Position numbers and translations under genes: made by a program. This document shows positions 23,236 to 31,955 of a stretch of DNA of 33,290 nt, one piece after another. The DNA is from JBCCJA01 sp039045975 (GTDB taxonomy: Bacteria > Planctomycetota > Planctomycetia > Planctomycetales > Planctomycetaceae), in contig JBCCJA010000041.1 in NCBI GenBank assembly GCA_039045975.1, positions 1-33,290 of the forward strand, in the 5' to 3' direction. The notes beneath the pieces are model-generated. The model was not told the DNA's origin. It searched no databases and saw only the letters and a program-made list of their open reading frames with translations. How positions within the stretch are numbered: position 1 is the first letter of the stretch; every line of letters starts with the position of its first letter.

Positions 23236-26200
23236 GTGTCGTTAGCCGCCGAACGCACGTCCGCTGACCAGCTACGCAACCTCCTCCTCGACCGCATCCT
23301 CGTGCTCGACGGTGCGATGGGTTCGCTGCTGCACGAGTACAACCCTTCCGAGGCCGACTACCGCGGCGAACGCTTCAAATCACACCCGGTCGACCTCAAG
23401 AACGCGTCCGACGTGTTGGTGCTCACGCAGCCCGACATGATCCGCGAAATCCACACGCGGTACTTCGAAGCCGGCAGCGACATCGTCGAGACGAACACGT
23501 TCAACGGGAACGTGCTCACGCTCGAAGAGTTCGACTTCGGGCACCTGACGTACGAGATCAACGAGACGGCCGCGAAACTCGCACGCGAGGCGGCCGACGT
23601 TTTCACGGCCAGAGACCCGTCGAAGCCCCGTTTCGTCGCCGGCAGTATCGGCCCGACGAAGATCATGCTCTCGATGTCGCAGGACGACGACGACCCGGGG
23701 CACCGCTCGCACACCTTCGACCAACTCGCCGACAGTTATTACGAGCAGGTCCGCGGCCTCGTCGCCGGCGGCGTCGATTTGTTGCTGCCGGAGACGAGCT
23801 TCGACACGCTCAATATGAAAGCTTGCCTGTTCGCGATCGATAAATATTTGGCCGAGACGGGGCTCGACCTGCCGGTCATGATCTCGGGCACCGTGTTTGA
23901 CACGAACACGACGTTGACCGGGCAATCGGTCGAGGCGTTTTACACCTCGGTCTCGCACTATCAATCGTTGTCGGTCGGCCTGAACTGCGGCATCGGCCCG
24001 GCCCAGATGCGTCCGCACGTGGAGACGTTATCTCGCGTCGCGGACCGGCTGGTGTCGGTCTATCCCAACGCGGGCATGCCCGACGGGATGGGCGGCTTCG
24101 ACAGCAATCCGGGCGAGGTATCCGACTACCTGGCCGGGTTCGCGTCGGAGGGCTGGGTCAACATCATCGGCGGCTGCTGCGGGACGACGCCGGCATATAT
24201 CGAGAAAATCTCCGACAAGACCCGCGACATCAAGCCGCGGAAGGTCCTCGATACGCCCTTCGTTTCGACGTACTCCGGGCTGGAGACCCTTTCGGTCGGA
24301 GAAGACTCATCCTTTGTGATGGTCGGCGAGCGGACCAACGTCACCGGCAGCCGAAAGTTCGCCCGTCTGATCCGCGAGGAAAACTACGAAGAGGCGGTTT
24401 CCGTCGCCCGCGACCAGGTCGAGGGCGGCGCGAACATAATCGACATCAACATGGACGAGGGGCTGATCGATTCGGAAGCGGCGATGGTCCGCTTCCTGAA
24501 TCTCCTCGCCGGCGAGGCTGACATCACACGCGTGCCGGTGATGATCGACTCGTCGAAATGGTCGGTGATCGAGGCGGGTCTTAAGTGCGTCCAGGGCAAG
24601 GCGATCGTCAACTCGATCAGCCTTAAAGAAGGGGAAGAGGAGTTCCTGCGGCAGGCCCGACTCATCAAGTCGTACGGGGCCGCGACGGTCGTGATGGCCT
24701 TCGACGAGACGGGCCAGGCGACCGAGAAAGACGACAAGGTCCGCATCTGCAAGCGGGCCTACGACCTGCTCTGCGACGAAGCCGGCTTCGACCCGACCGA
24801 CATCATTTTCGACTCCAACATCCTCACCGTCGGCACGGGGATGGAGGAACACGCGAACTACGCCGTCGAATTCATCGAGGCGGTCCGCGAGATAAAACAA
24901 GTCTGCCCCGGCGCGAAGACGTCCGGCGGCGTCTCGAACATTTCGTTCGGCTTCCGCGGCAACAACGTCGTCCGCGAGGCGATGAACGCTGCGTTTCTTT
25001 ATCACGCGATCGACGCCGGCCTCGACATGGGCATCGTCAACGCGGGCCAGCTCGAAGTCTATGAGGAGATCGAACCCGAACTGCTCACGTTCGTCGAAGA
25101 CGTCCTGCTCAACCGCCGCCCCGACGCGACGGAACGGCTAATCGAGTACTCCGAGACCGTCAAGCAGAAGGCCGACGGGGACGTCAAGAAGGACGAGTGG
25201 CGGGACGGCGAGGTCGAGGAACGGCTGCGTCACGCACTTTTGAAAGGTCTAACCACCCACATCGACGAGGATTCCGAAGAGGCCCGCGCCAAATACGGGC
25301 GCCCGCTCGACGTGATCCAGGGCCCGCTGATGGACGGCATGAACGTCGTCGGCGACCTGTTCGGTGCGGGAAAGATGTTCCTGCCGCAGGTCGTCAAGTC
25401 GGCCCGCGTTATGAAAAAGTCTGTCGCGTATTTAACGCCCTTCATGGAGGCCGAGAAGGCCGAGGGCGGCGCCTCGCACCGCGGCACGTTCTTAATCGCG
25501 ACGGTCAAAGGCGACGTCCATGACATCGGGAAGAACATCGTACGGATCGTCTTAAATTGTAATAACTTCGACGTGCCCGACCTCGGCGTGATGGTGCCCG
25601 CCGGGACGATTCTCGACGAGGCCGAACAACGCGGCGCGGACGTGATCGGCCTGTCGGGCCTGATCACGCCGTCGCTCGAAGAGATGGCCGGCGTCCTTAA
25701 AGAGGCCGAACGCCGCGGCATGAAGACGCCGTTCCTCATCGGCGGGGCGACGACGTCGGCACGACACACGGCGGTCAAGCTCGCCCCCCATTACTCGCAC
25801 CCGGTCATTCACGTCGGCGACGCGTCGCAGGCCGTGCCGGTCGTCGAACGCCTCCTCGACAACGACCGCCGCGACGAACTGATCGCGGAGAACGCCAAGA
25901 CACAACAGCGTCACCGCGAGGCCTTCGGCGAACGCCAGTCGAAAAAGCTCGTCCCTTACGCCGAAGCCTTCGAGCGTCGGCTCACGACCGACTGGGACGA
26001 GGCCGACATCGCCAAGCCCGAGTTCCTCGGCGTCCGCGAGCTGCCCGACTTCGAGCTCGGCACCCTCGCGTCTTTTATCGACTGGTCACCCTTCTTCATG
26101 GCGTGGGAGCTGCACGGAAAATACCCGCGGATCCTCGACGACGAGGTCGTCGGCGAAGAGGCGAAGCGGCTGTTCGCCGACGCCCGCACGATGCTCGACC

Positions 26201-26925
26201 AGGTCATCAACGAAAGGCTCCTGACCGCGAACGGCGTCTACGGGTTCTGGCCCGCCAACAGCGACGGCGACGACGTCGTCCTCTGGCGGGACGAATGCCG
26301 GACGACCGAACTCGCCCGCTTCCCGATGCTCCGCCAGCAGTGGGAACGCCGCGGCCAGAAGGACTTCCGCTCGCTCGCCGACTACGTCGCCCCCGTCGAG
26401 TCGGGCCGGGCCGATTACGTCGGCGCGTTCGCCGTCACCGCCGGCCACGGCGCCGACGAGATGGCCGCCCAGTTCGAAGCCAACCACGACGACTACTCGT
26501 CGATCATGTGCAAGGCGATCGCCGACCGCCTCGCCGAAGCCTTCGCCGAATGCCTCCACGCCGAGGCCCGCAAGGCCTGGGGCTTCGGCCGCACCGAGGG
26601 CCTCTCGAACGAAGACCTCATTAAAGAAAAGTACCGCGGCATCCGCCCCGCCTTCGGCTACCCCGCCTGTCCCGACCACCTTCCCAAAGGCCGGCTGTGG
26701 GACCTGCTCGGGGCCGAGGACCGCTGCGGCATGACGCTGACGGAAAGCTACGCGATGTGGCCCGCCGCCTCGGTCAGCGGCCTCTACTTCTCGCACCCCG
26801 ACGCCCGCTACTTCAGCGTCGACCGCGTCACCCGCGACCAGGTCGAGTCGTACGCCGGTCGCATGGGCGAAGACGTCGCGACGATCGAAACATGGCTGCA
26901 GCCGAACCTCGGCTACGACGCGTAA
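23236..26925 (+). CDS. metH: Cobalamin-dependent methionine synthase
   Basis: A 1229-residue protein, full length with all four modules. It transfers a methyl group from methyl-tetrahydrofolate to homocysteine via cobalamin. The homocysteine module (about 18-330) has DGAMGSLLHEY and zinc ligands C251 (GLNCGIGP) with C314-C315 (GGCCGTTP). The folate module (about 355-620) begins VMVGERTNVTGSRKFARLI. The cobalamin module (about 655-890) has the cap helices and DVHDIGKN with the cobalt ligand H762. The reactivation domain (about 900-1229) has RPAFGYPACPDHLPKG for AdoMet. GTG 23236 is used. It follows metF by 149 bases on the same strand, so they may be co-transcribed. Confidence 0.98.
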   Translation: MSLAAERTSADQLRNLLLDRILVLDGAMGSLLHEYNPSEADYRGERFKSHPVDLKNASDVLVLTQPDMIREIHTRYFEAGSDIVETNTFNGNVLTLEEFDFGHLTYEINETAAKLAREAADVFTARDPSKPRFVAGSIGPTKIMLSMSQDDDDPGHRSHTFDQLADSYYEQVRGLVAGGVDLLLPETSFDTLNMKACLFAIDKYLAETGLDLPVMISGTVFDTNTTLTGQSVEAFYTSVSHYQSLSVGLNCGIGPAQMRPHVETLSRVADRLVSVYPNAGMPDGMGGFDSNPGEVSDYLAGFASEGWVNIIGGCCGTTPAYIEKISDKTRDIKPRKVLDTPFVSTYSGLETLSVGEDSSFVMVGERTNVTGSRKFARLIREENYEEAVSVARDQVEGGANIIDINMDEGLIDSEAAMVRFLNLLAGEADITRVPVMIDSSKWSVIEAGLKCVQGKAIVNSISLKEGEEEFLRQARLIKSYGAATVVMAFDETGQATEKDDKVRICKRAYDLLCDEAGFDPTDIIFDSNILTVGTGMEEHANYAVEFIEAVREIKQVCPGAKTSGGVSNISFGFRGNNVVREAMNAAFLYHAIDAGLDMGIVNAGQLEVYEEIEPELLTFVEDVLLNRRPDATERLIEYSETVKQKADGDVKKDEWRDGEVEERLRHALLKGLTTHIDEDSEEARAKYGRPLDVIQGPLMDGMNVVGDLFGAGKMFLPQVVKSARVMKKSVAYLTPFMEAEKAEGGASHRGTFLIATVKGDVHDIGKNIVRIVLNCNNFDVPDLGVMVPAGTILDEAEQRGADVIGLSGLITPSLEEMAGVLKEAERRGMKTPFLIGGATTSARHTAVKLAPHYSHPVIHVGDASQAVPVVERLLDNDRRDELIAENAKTQQRHREAFGERQSKKLVPYAEAFERRLTTDWDEADIAKPEFLGVRELPDFELGTLASFIDWSPFFMAWELHGKYPRILDDEVVGEEAKRLFADARTMLDQVINERLLTANGVYGFWPANSDGDDVVLWRDECRTTELARFPMLRQQWERRGQKDFRSLADYVAPVESGRADYVGAFAVTAGHGADEMAAQFEANHDDYSSIMCKAIADRLAEAFAECLHAEARKAWGFGRTEGLSNEDLIKEKYRGIRPAFGYPACPDHLPKGRLWDLLGAEDRCGMTLTESYAMWPAASVSGLYFSHPDARYFSVDRVTRDQVESYAGRMGEDVATIETWLQPNLGYDA

Positions 26926-26936
26926 CCGCGGCGACC

Positions 26937-28112
26937 TCACCAGTCACGGAACCAGCCCCGCTTCCGGCCCGACATCGATTTGAGCATCTGCCCCCGCACC
27001 CACGGCAGCCGCGGGAGGACGGGCAGGGCCGTGTCGCGGCCGAGGGCGAGCACGCGGCTGTCCGACTGAAAGAACGGCGTCAGCAGTCGCGTCAGCAGCG
27101 AGTAGTAATTTAACGTGCCGCGGCGACGCCGCTCGTAGAGCCGGCACGCCTCCGCGAACGAGTCCGCCCCGTCGACCGCGTCGGCGAACGCCTCGGCGTC
27201 GACCAGCCCGAGGCTCGCACCCTGGCCGAGGTGCGGGCTCGTCGCGTGCGCCGCGTCGCCGAGGAAGACCGTCGCCCCGTCGTGCCAACGCGGCATCGTC
27301 ACGTGGCGGTACGTCGCGAACGTGACGTCGTCGAACGACCCGATCGCGGCCACCGTCTCCGCCGCCTCGGGGCACAGCGACACGACCTCGTCCCGCCAGG
27401 CGTCGAGTCCCGCGGCCCGTAACGCCTCGAACCGGTCGGCCCGCTCGCCCCAGAAGAAACTGCAGGTCTCCTCGCCCGTCGGCAACAGCCCGATCAGCCG
27501 GTCGGGACCGTCGACGATTTGATACAGCCGGTCGGTCACCGCCCGATTCGGTCCGACGTACCACACCGCCGCGAACTCATACTCCGCCGAGCGGAACGGT
27601 AGCCCGCCCGCCTCCCGTAGCTTCGACCGCGACCCGTCGCACGCGACCACACCCCCGAACGGCCCGGCCGACCCGCCGTCGGCGAAGTCGACGAACACCC
27701 CCTCCGCCGTCACCCGCCGCCCGACGACCTCGCACCCCGCGCGGACCGTGACCCCCGCCTCTCGACACCGCCCGAGCAACGCCTCGTACAACACCCCCCG
27801 CCGCACCCCGAGCCCGTGCACGCCCTCGCCCAGTTCGCCGTAGGGCAGCCACGTCAGCCGCCGCCCGTCCGACCGCTCGGCGTTCAACACCCCGATCACA
27901 GCCGACTGGGCCGCGACCCCCTCCAACAACCCCATCCGGGCTAACATGTCCTGCCCCGGCGGCTGCAACAAAATCCCCGCCCCGACCGCCCGACACGCCT
28001 CCGCCCGCTCGAACAACGTGACGGCACGCCCCCGCCCGACGAGTAACCCCGCGACCGCCGTCCCGGTGATCCCGGCCCCGACGACGGCGATGGGGCAGGG
28101 CGTCACGGGCAA
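26937..28112 (-). CDS. FAD-dependent monooxygenase (PHBH/UbiH-like)
   Basis: A 391-residue protein. The N-terminal GAGITG (12-17) begins the FAD-binding Rossmann fold, with an acidic strand end in VTLFERAEA. The DG motif is at 159-160 in VVACDGSRSKLREA and the GD motif at 285-286 in VFLGDAAHATSPHLGQGASL, as in flavoprotein aromatic hydroxylases. The C-terminus is basic (SGRKRGWFRDW). The substrate cannot be inferred from context; ubiquinone-, salicylate- or secondary-metabolite-type hydroxylation are all possible. TTG 28112 is given as start, but GTG 28106 is equally possible and no ribosome binding site helps. It converges on metH with only 11 bases between them. Confidence 0.88.
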   Translation of the reverse strand: MPVTPCPIAVVGAGITGTAVAGLLVGRGRAVTLFERAEACRAVGAGILLQPPGQDMLARMGLLEGVAAQSAVIGVLNAERSDGRRLTWLPYGELGEGVHGLGVRRGVLYEALLGRCREAGVTVRAGCEVVGRRVTAEGVFVDFADGGSAGPFGGVVACDGSRSKLREAGGLPFRSAEYEFAAVWYVGPNRAVTDRLYQIVDGPDRLIGLLPTGEETCSFFWGERADRFEALRAAGLDAWRDEVVSLCPEAAETVAAIGSFDDVTFATYRHVTMPRWHDGATVFLGDAAHATSPHLGQGASLGLVDAEAFADAVDGADSFAEACRLYERRRRGTLNYYSLLTRLLTPFFQSDSRVLALGRDTALPVLPRLPWVRGQMLKSMSGRKRGWFRDW

Positions 28113-28383
28113 GCTAAGGTATCGAACGCGGGACGGCCCCGTTGTAGACCGGGCATCGGCCCGACACGAGCGACCCGGCCGAGTCGTGCGCCGATCACAT
28201 GGACGACGACATCAAGACTTCCCCGCACCCGAGTCTGAACTAGGGCCGATAGTGCTAGTGTGTATGGTTGCTGACGGAGAAATCTCGAACCGGCTTGCCC
28301 CAAGTTCGTGCGCCACCCGCCGCACCCGGTACCATACGTCATGAACTTCGATTTCGTCCGTCTTTCGCAGACGAATTAAACGA

Positions 28384-28734
28384 GTGCTTAGTGCAATGAC
28401 AACATGTTGCCCTCAATTTGATTGGCTAATTGCCGATGCCGGTCGAGCCGGTTTGTCGGCGGTTTTGCGAGAGACAGGTGCAAATCCGGGAGAAGGCTTT
28501 TGTTTGCAAGCACGGGCTTGCGATCACGACCAGCAGAGAAAATTTCAAAACATCCCTCTCGGGATCGATCTTCCGCAGCCGCTGCGTATAAAGACACAGG
28601 TGAGCATTAAGTATTGCCCGTTTTGCGGATCGTCTTTAAGCAAGTTGATCGAAAATCAGCCGTCAGTGTTCTCAGATCTTGTTCAGAATCACAAACTGTT
28701 CGTTGCAGAACAACAGCATCTTTGTGGGGAATAA
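28384..28734 (+). CDS. Small hypothetical protein with a CPFC zinc-knuckle-like motif
   Basis: A 116-residue protein that I do not recognise. Residues 1-40 hold FDWLIADAGRAGLSAVLRE with scattered Cys. The C-terminal half has a beta hairpin (IDLPQPLRIKTQVSIKYCPF) with C78-P-F-C81 followed by GSSLSKLIE, like a one-sided zinc ribbon. Hand-counted lines here are 48 and 42% G+C, far below the core genes, suggesting acquired DNA. The start is GTG 28384 or ATG 28396. A family-1 repeat begins eight bases after its stop, and no partner gene is evident. Confidence 0.6.
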   Translation: MLSAMTTCCPQFDWLIADAGRAGLSAVLRETGANPGEGFCLQARACDHDQQRKFQNIPLGIDLPQPLRIKTQVSIKYCPFCGSSLSKLIENQPSVFSDLVQNHKLFVAEQQHLCGE

Positions 28735-28742
28735 GCCGGGGG

Positions 28743-28884
28743 CCACTGACGATTCCCGTACACAGCTTGTCCTCGTTCGTGTGCCACTGGCTTGGCCAGT
28801 GCCCGGTTTACGCTCGGACCGACAAGCCGTGGGCGGTCGGTTGGTATGTGAGGTGTCTGCGGATCCGACACCACGCGGGCACTG
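28743..28884 (+). repeat. Dispersed ~140-bp repeat, family 1, copy 1
   Basis: It matches 30021-30160 in the same orientation with high identity along its length. Shared blocks include CTGACGATTCCCGT, GGCTTGGCCAGTGCCC and GTGAGGTGTCTGCGG. The central GCCACTGGCTTGGCCAGTGC is a palindrome of the type found at the RAYT ends. With the next repeat it fills most of the gene-free stretch 28735-29128. Confidence 0.8.
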
Positions 28885-28914
28885 ACCGAGTGTCCTACGT
28901 AACAATTTTTGCCG

Positions 28915-29038
28915 GGGTGCTCCAAACCGCGTCCGGATCGCGGAGCGATTAGTGGCTTTTCAATACGGCCTCCCTATTGGGCGGACGTCACATGAAGTCG
29001 TCACCGTGATCGCGCGGCCACTCGAGACTGCGTCACCC
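28915..29038 (+). repeat. Dispersed ~125-bp repeat, family 2, copy 2
   Basis: Matches the inverted copy at 18489-18614, best at both ends (GCGTCCGGAT, GCGGAGCGA; GACTGCGTCACCC). In both places a family-1-type palindromic unit lies just upstream in the same relative orientation, so the two families may travel together. The last 90 bases before the next gene show nothing else. Confidence 0.65.
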
Positions 29039-29128
29039 GCCCTCGGTCACAATTCGGGTTCGGGTGTGTGAACGTCGACCGCACACTCAAAGCACTGCTT
29101 GACGAGCAAGCGGTGGCGCCCGCCGGCG

Positions 29129-29902
29129 CTATTTCGGGCAACCGAGCATATAGAATATTGTAACTGGGCCCGAACTGCTCTCGCCGATCTCCCACGTGTA
29201 TGAATCACCGTTCGGTATAGACTTGATTATCGAATCCAGTTCTTCGGCAGTGTAAGTCCGGAGCACCGAAACGAGCCCGTCCCATAGCGTGACCAGCGGG
29301 ATAACGGGCACCAGATACGTGAAGACGAGTTGACTCATTCTCAACGGGCGAATTAACGGTGTCATCAGCAGCACGGCGATCGGTGACATTGAAAACTGAA
29401 TGAGGTGCCGGAGGTCACGTTTTTGTGCTTCGAAAACCGCGATCGGTTGCCCGGCATCAACGGCATTTCTCAGGATCTGCCGGGCGTCTTCCGGGTTGAA
29501 GTGATGCAGCGACAGGAACTGAGTCCGCAAACCTACCAAACGTGGCGGAACCCGCCTTGCATCGACCGGATTTTTATCGAATGAGAAAACCGATGAATTC
29601 TCTTTCACCAAGGCAGCCATAGCATCCGCGTTAGGAAAACGATCAGTCAATATGACGCGCAGCGTGGGCACATGGCCGACCAAATGATCCGTCAGCTTCG
29701 ACCAACCGCCGCCACCTCCGGACGCCAGATCGACAATCGTACTGCCGCCACTTCTCGATAAACCGTCAATGATGATCGGAGCCACCGATTGGTAGAAATC
29801 GAGTCGATTGGCCACAAATCGGAGGTAGTTCGTTATGCCATCGCGTATCACTTTCGGGAACCAGGGTTGATCCTCGAACTCAAACAGATGCACGCGTTTC
29901 AT
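29129..29902 (-). CDS. Putative class I SAM-dependent methyltransferase, possibly membrane-associated
   Basis: A 257-residue protein. ATG 29902 gives MKRVHLFEFEDQPWFPKVIR, the natural N-terminus; the frame to 29977 adds a repeat-derived lead. Motif I is IVDLASGGGGGW at 56-67, followed by an acidic strand end in RVILTDRFPNAD, as expected for SAM binding. LSLHHF resembles the post-motif region. Residues about 172-222 are strongly hydrophobic (SPIAVLLMTPLIRPL, FTYLVPVIPLVTLW), suggesting membrane contact. The substrate is unknown. G+C is low (45 and 57% in two counted lines), and direct copies of the family-1 repeat lie on both sides, so it appears to be carried in an acquired segment. Confidence 0.68.
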   Translation of the reverse strand: MKRVHLFEFEDQPWFPKVIRDGITNYLRFVANRLDFYQSVAPIIIDGLSRSGGSTIVDLASGGGGGWSKLTDHLVGHVPTLRVILTDRFPNADAMAALVKENSSVFSFDKNPVDARRVPPRLVGLRTQFLSLHHFNPEDARQILRNAVDAGQPIAVFEAQKRDLRHLIQFSMSPIAVLLMTPLIRPLRMSQLVFTYLVPVIPLVTLWDGLVSVLRTYTAEELDSIIKSIPNGDSYTWEIGESSSGPVTIFYMLGCPK

Positions 29903-29973
29903 AACGTCAATCTTCAGTCGATAACGGCGGGTGGGACGGCTAGCTCGCGAACAGTGGCTACGGCCACCATATG

Positions 29974-30160
29974 CCAATGACGATTCCCGTATTCAGCTTG
30001 GCCCGTTCATGCGTCATGTGCGACTGACGATTCCCGTCCGTAGCTTGCCCCGTTCATGTGCCAATGGCTTGGCCAGTGCCCCGTCTACGGCCGAGCCGGC
30101 AAGCCGGGGGCAGTCGGGCGGTCGGTGAGGTGTCTGCGGCTCCGACACAACGCGAGCACT
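29974..30160 (+). repeat. Dispersed repeat, family 1, copy 2 plus a partial tandem unit
   Basis: 30021-30160 is the full copy matching 28743-28884. Before it, 29974-30011 repeats the first part again (CCAATGACGATTCCCGT, CAGCTTGGCCCGTTCATG), a tandem partial duplication. It occupies the middle of the 488-base gene-poor stretch 29903-30390. Confidence 0.78.
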
Positions 30161-30251
30161 GGCACAGCCCGCGGCACGTCGACTTCGGACGCCTCGCGCG
30201 AGCGGCTCACTTCCTCACAAACGACTTTCTTTTTCGATTCTTAGGACGGGG

Positions 30252-30368
30252 ATGTCAGGGCAGGCGAAGGGCGTCATGGGTCGCCGGCCCGAGCCGTGGG
30301 AGCGGGCCGAGATCGTCGAGCGGCTGCGGGCGTGGTCGGTGCCGGCGCCGACGACGGCGATGAGTTGA
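30252..30368 (+). CDS. Possible 38-residue ORF or gene remnant
   Basis: ATG 30252 follows an AGGA-containing stretch and reads MSGQAKGVMGRRPEPWERAE, then IVERLRAWSVPAPTTAMS and a stop. G+C rises back to core levels here. It looks like the start of a charged helical protein and may be a broken gene end beside the repeat. No family is recognised. Confidence 0.3.
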   Translation: MSGQAKGVMGRRPEPWERAEIVERLRAWSVPAPTTAMS

Positions 30369-30390
30369 GCCGGTGGCAGCGTTCCGATCC

Positions 30391-31854
30391 TTACGACTCG
30401 CTACGCCCCAAGAGCATCTTCACAGCGTCGAGCTTCATCCCGCGGAACAGAACGAACCGATCAATTTCCAACCCGCCAGACCGCCCCGATAGCCGCAGTT
30501 CATACTCGCCCGGCTCGTCGAACGTGACGTTCAACCAAGAGTGGCCTTCGTGTCGTTCGAGGACGCCGTTCAAACCGAAGTCGTCCTTACTCCGACCATA
30601 GAACTTATGGAAGCCGCGGACCTCGCCACCGCCCGCCTTCTGGACGGCGTCGGGAAAATCGATCCAGACGTCGTTCGCCTTGTCGCCTTCCGCCGCGACG
30701 GGCTGACGCATATACCATTTCACCGTATACGTTCCGGGCACCGTGATCGGCACTTTGAGCGATAGCGTGTGCCGATCGTCCGCCACCCGATAGCGGTTCT
30801 TACCGGCGTAACGGAGGTAGGCGCCGCCTGAGGCCTCCTCGGACTCGATCCGCTCCCAGTCGCCGATGAGTTCGGCGTCTTCCGCCTCGACCAGCACGAG
30901 CGTTCCCGGGCGGATCGCATCGGTCCGTTCGGTTTTCTCGTTCGCGCCGTCGGCCGATTCAAGCGTCCCGCTATCGATTCCGTCGCCGATGAACGCCTTA
31001 AACTTCGACGGACTCCCGTTCTCGTCTCCTACGAGAAGCCAGTAGACCATCCCCGCGTCGGATATGTCGGCCACGCCCTTGTCGTTCACGAGCATGCGTT
31101 CGTAAAGCCAGCGCATCCCTGCGTCACGGTGATCGCGTAGCCAATACCAAGGCGAAAAGTCCTTCCCCGAATTCCACAACACGTCCCGCGCCCACTTGGC
31201 GTTCTGGTCTTTAATTTTGCGGTAGTTCAGCCGTCCGCCGCTGTAGTCGATCGCCTCCGTGAGCGTGTGATGCGTGTCACGCCGTAAGTGGTTGTCGTTG
31301 TAGCCACTGTGCGAAATCACATAAACGTGCGACAGCGACTCGGCGTCCCCCCCGTCCACAACTTGCTCGACGACCTGATAAAGAAATTCGGCGGGCCCCA
31401 TGTGGACGAAATAGAGCGGGTCGTCGGCCGACGACTTCGCCAACTCGGCCGCCAGATGGTCCTTCGCATCCTTAAGATGCGTCGTCACGTCGAAGAAACG
31501 ATCGCCTTCGTAGCCCCAGCGTGCGACGGATCCTTCGACACCGATCTTCATCTGGTTTTCGTCGTCGGGCCCCGCCGGCGCCTCGATGAAGTTGTTGTAC
31601 GAGTAATGCACGAGGACATCTTGCATCCCGAGCTTTGCGATCATCGCCAACGCCGCGGGCGTCCCGCCCCAGTCGTCGGGGTCGCCCGTCTTCCAGCGGT
31701 GGCCGTCATCAGGCGCACTGTTACCGTCGGCACTGATCGCGATCCGGTGGCCGTCATAGCCCCACGAACCCGCGTGCGTCTCGACGGCGGTTAAAAGCAG
31801 AAGGACAGCCCCCGCCAGCACGCAGATCATGTTAATCACCCTGGTAGAGAACAC
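30391..31854 (-). CDS. Secreted nucleoside-hydrolase-like-fold protein with C-terminal carbohydrate-binding-type beta domain
   Basis: A 487-residue protein. GTG 31854 has AAGGTG about 6 nt upstream and gives a positively charged lead before the signal core MICVLAGAVLLLLTAVETHA; ATG 31830 is an alternative. The N-terminal domain (about 30-300) has RIAISADGNSAPDDG, then GDPDDWGGTPAALAMIAKLG, reminiscent of the Asp-rich metal site of nucleoside hydrolases, and HVYVISHSGYNDNH later. The C-terminal domain (about 330-475) begins LVLVEAEDAELIGDWERIES and ends with WLNVTFDEPGEYELRLSG, the pattern of CBM6/malectin-type beta-sandwiches. Likely exported and acting on a glycan or glycoconjugate. The activity is inferred only. 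Confidence 0.65.
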   Translation of the reverse strand: MFSTRVINMICVLAGAVLLLLTAVETHAGSWGYDGHRIAISADGNSAPDDGHRWKTGDPDDWGGTPAALAMIAKLGMQDVLVHYSYNNFIEAPAGPDDENQMKIGVEGSVARWGYEGDRFFDVTTHLKDAKDHLAAELAKSSADDPLYFVHMGPAEFLYQVVEQVVDGGDAESLSHVYVISHSGYNDNHLRRDTHHTLTEAIDYSGGRLNYRKIKDQNAKWARDVLWNSGKDFSPWYWLRDHRDAGMRWLYERMLVNDKGVADISDAGMVYWLLVGDENGSPSKFKAFIGDGIDSGTLESADGANEKTERTDAIRPGTLVLVEAEDAELIGDWERIESEEASGGAYLRYAGKNRYRVADDRHTLSLKVPITVPGTYTVKWYMRQPVAAEGDKANDVWIDFPDAVQKAGGGEVRGFHKFYGRSKDDFGLNGVLERHEGHSWLNVTFDEPGEYELRLSGRSGGLEIDRFVLFRGMKLDAVKMLLGRSES

Positions 31855-31955
31855 GTTTCACCTTGCGGCTGCGAACGGCGAACAGTTTACGAGGGGAGGC
31901 ACTCGACGCGGCGTCTGGCCGGGGGGCGGGTCGCCGTCGGTCCGGGCCGAACGGA

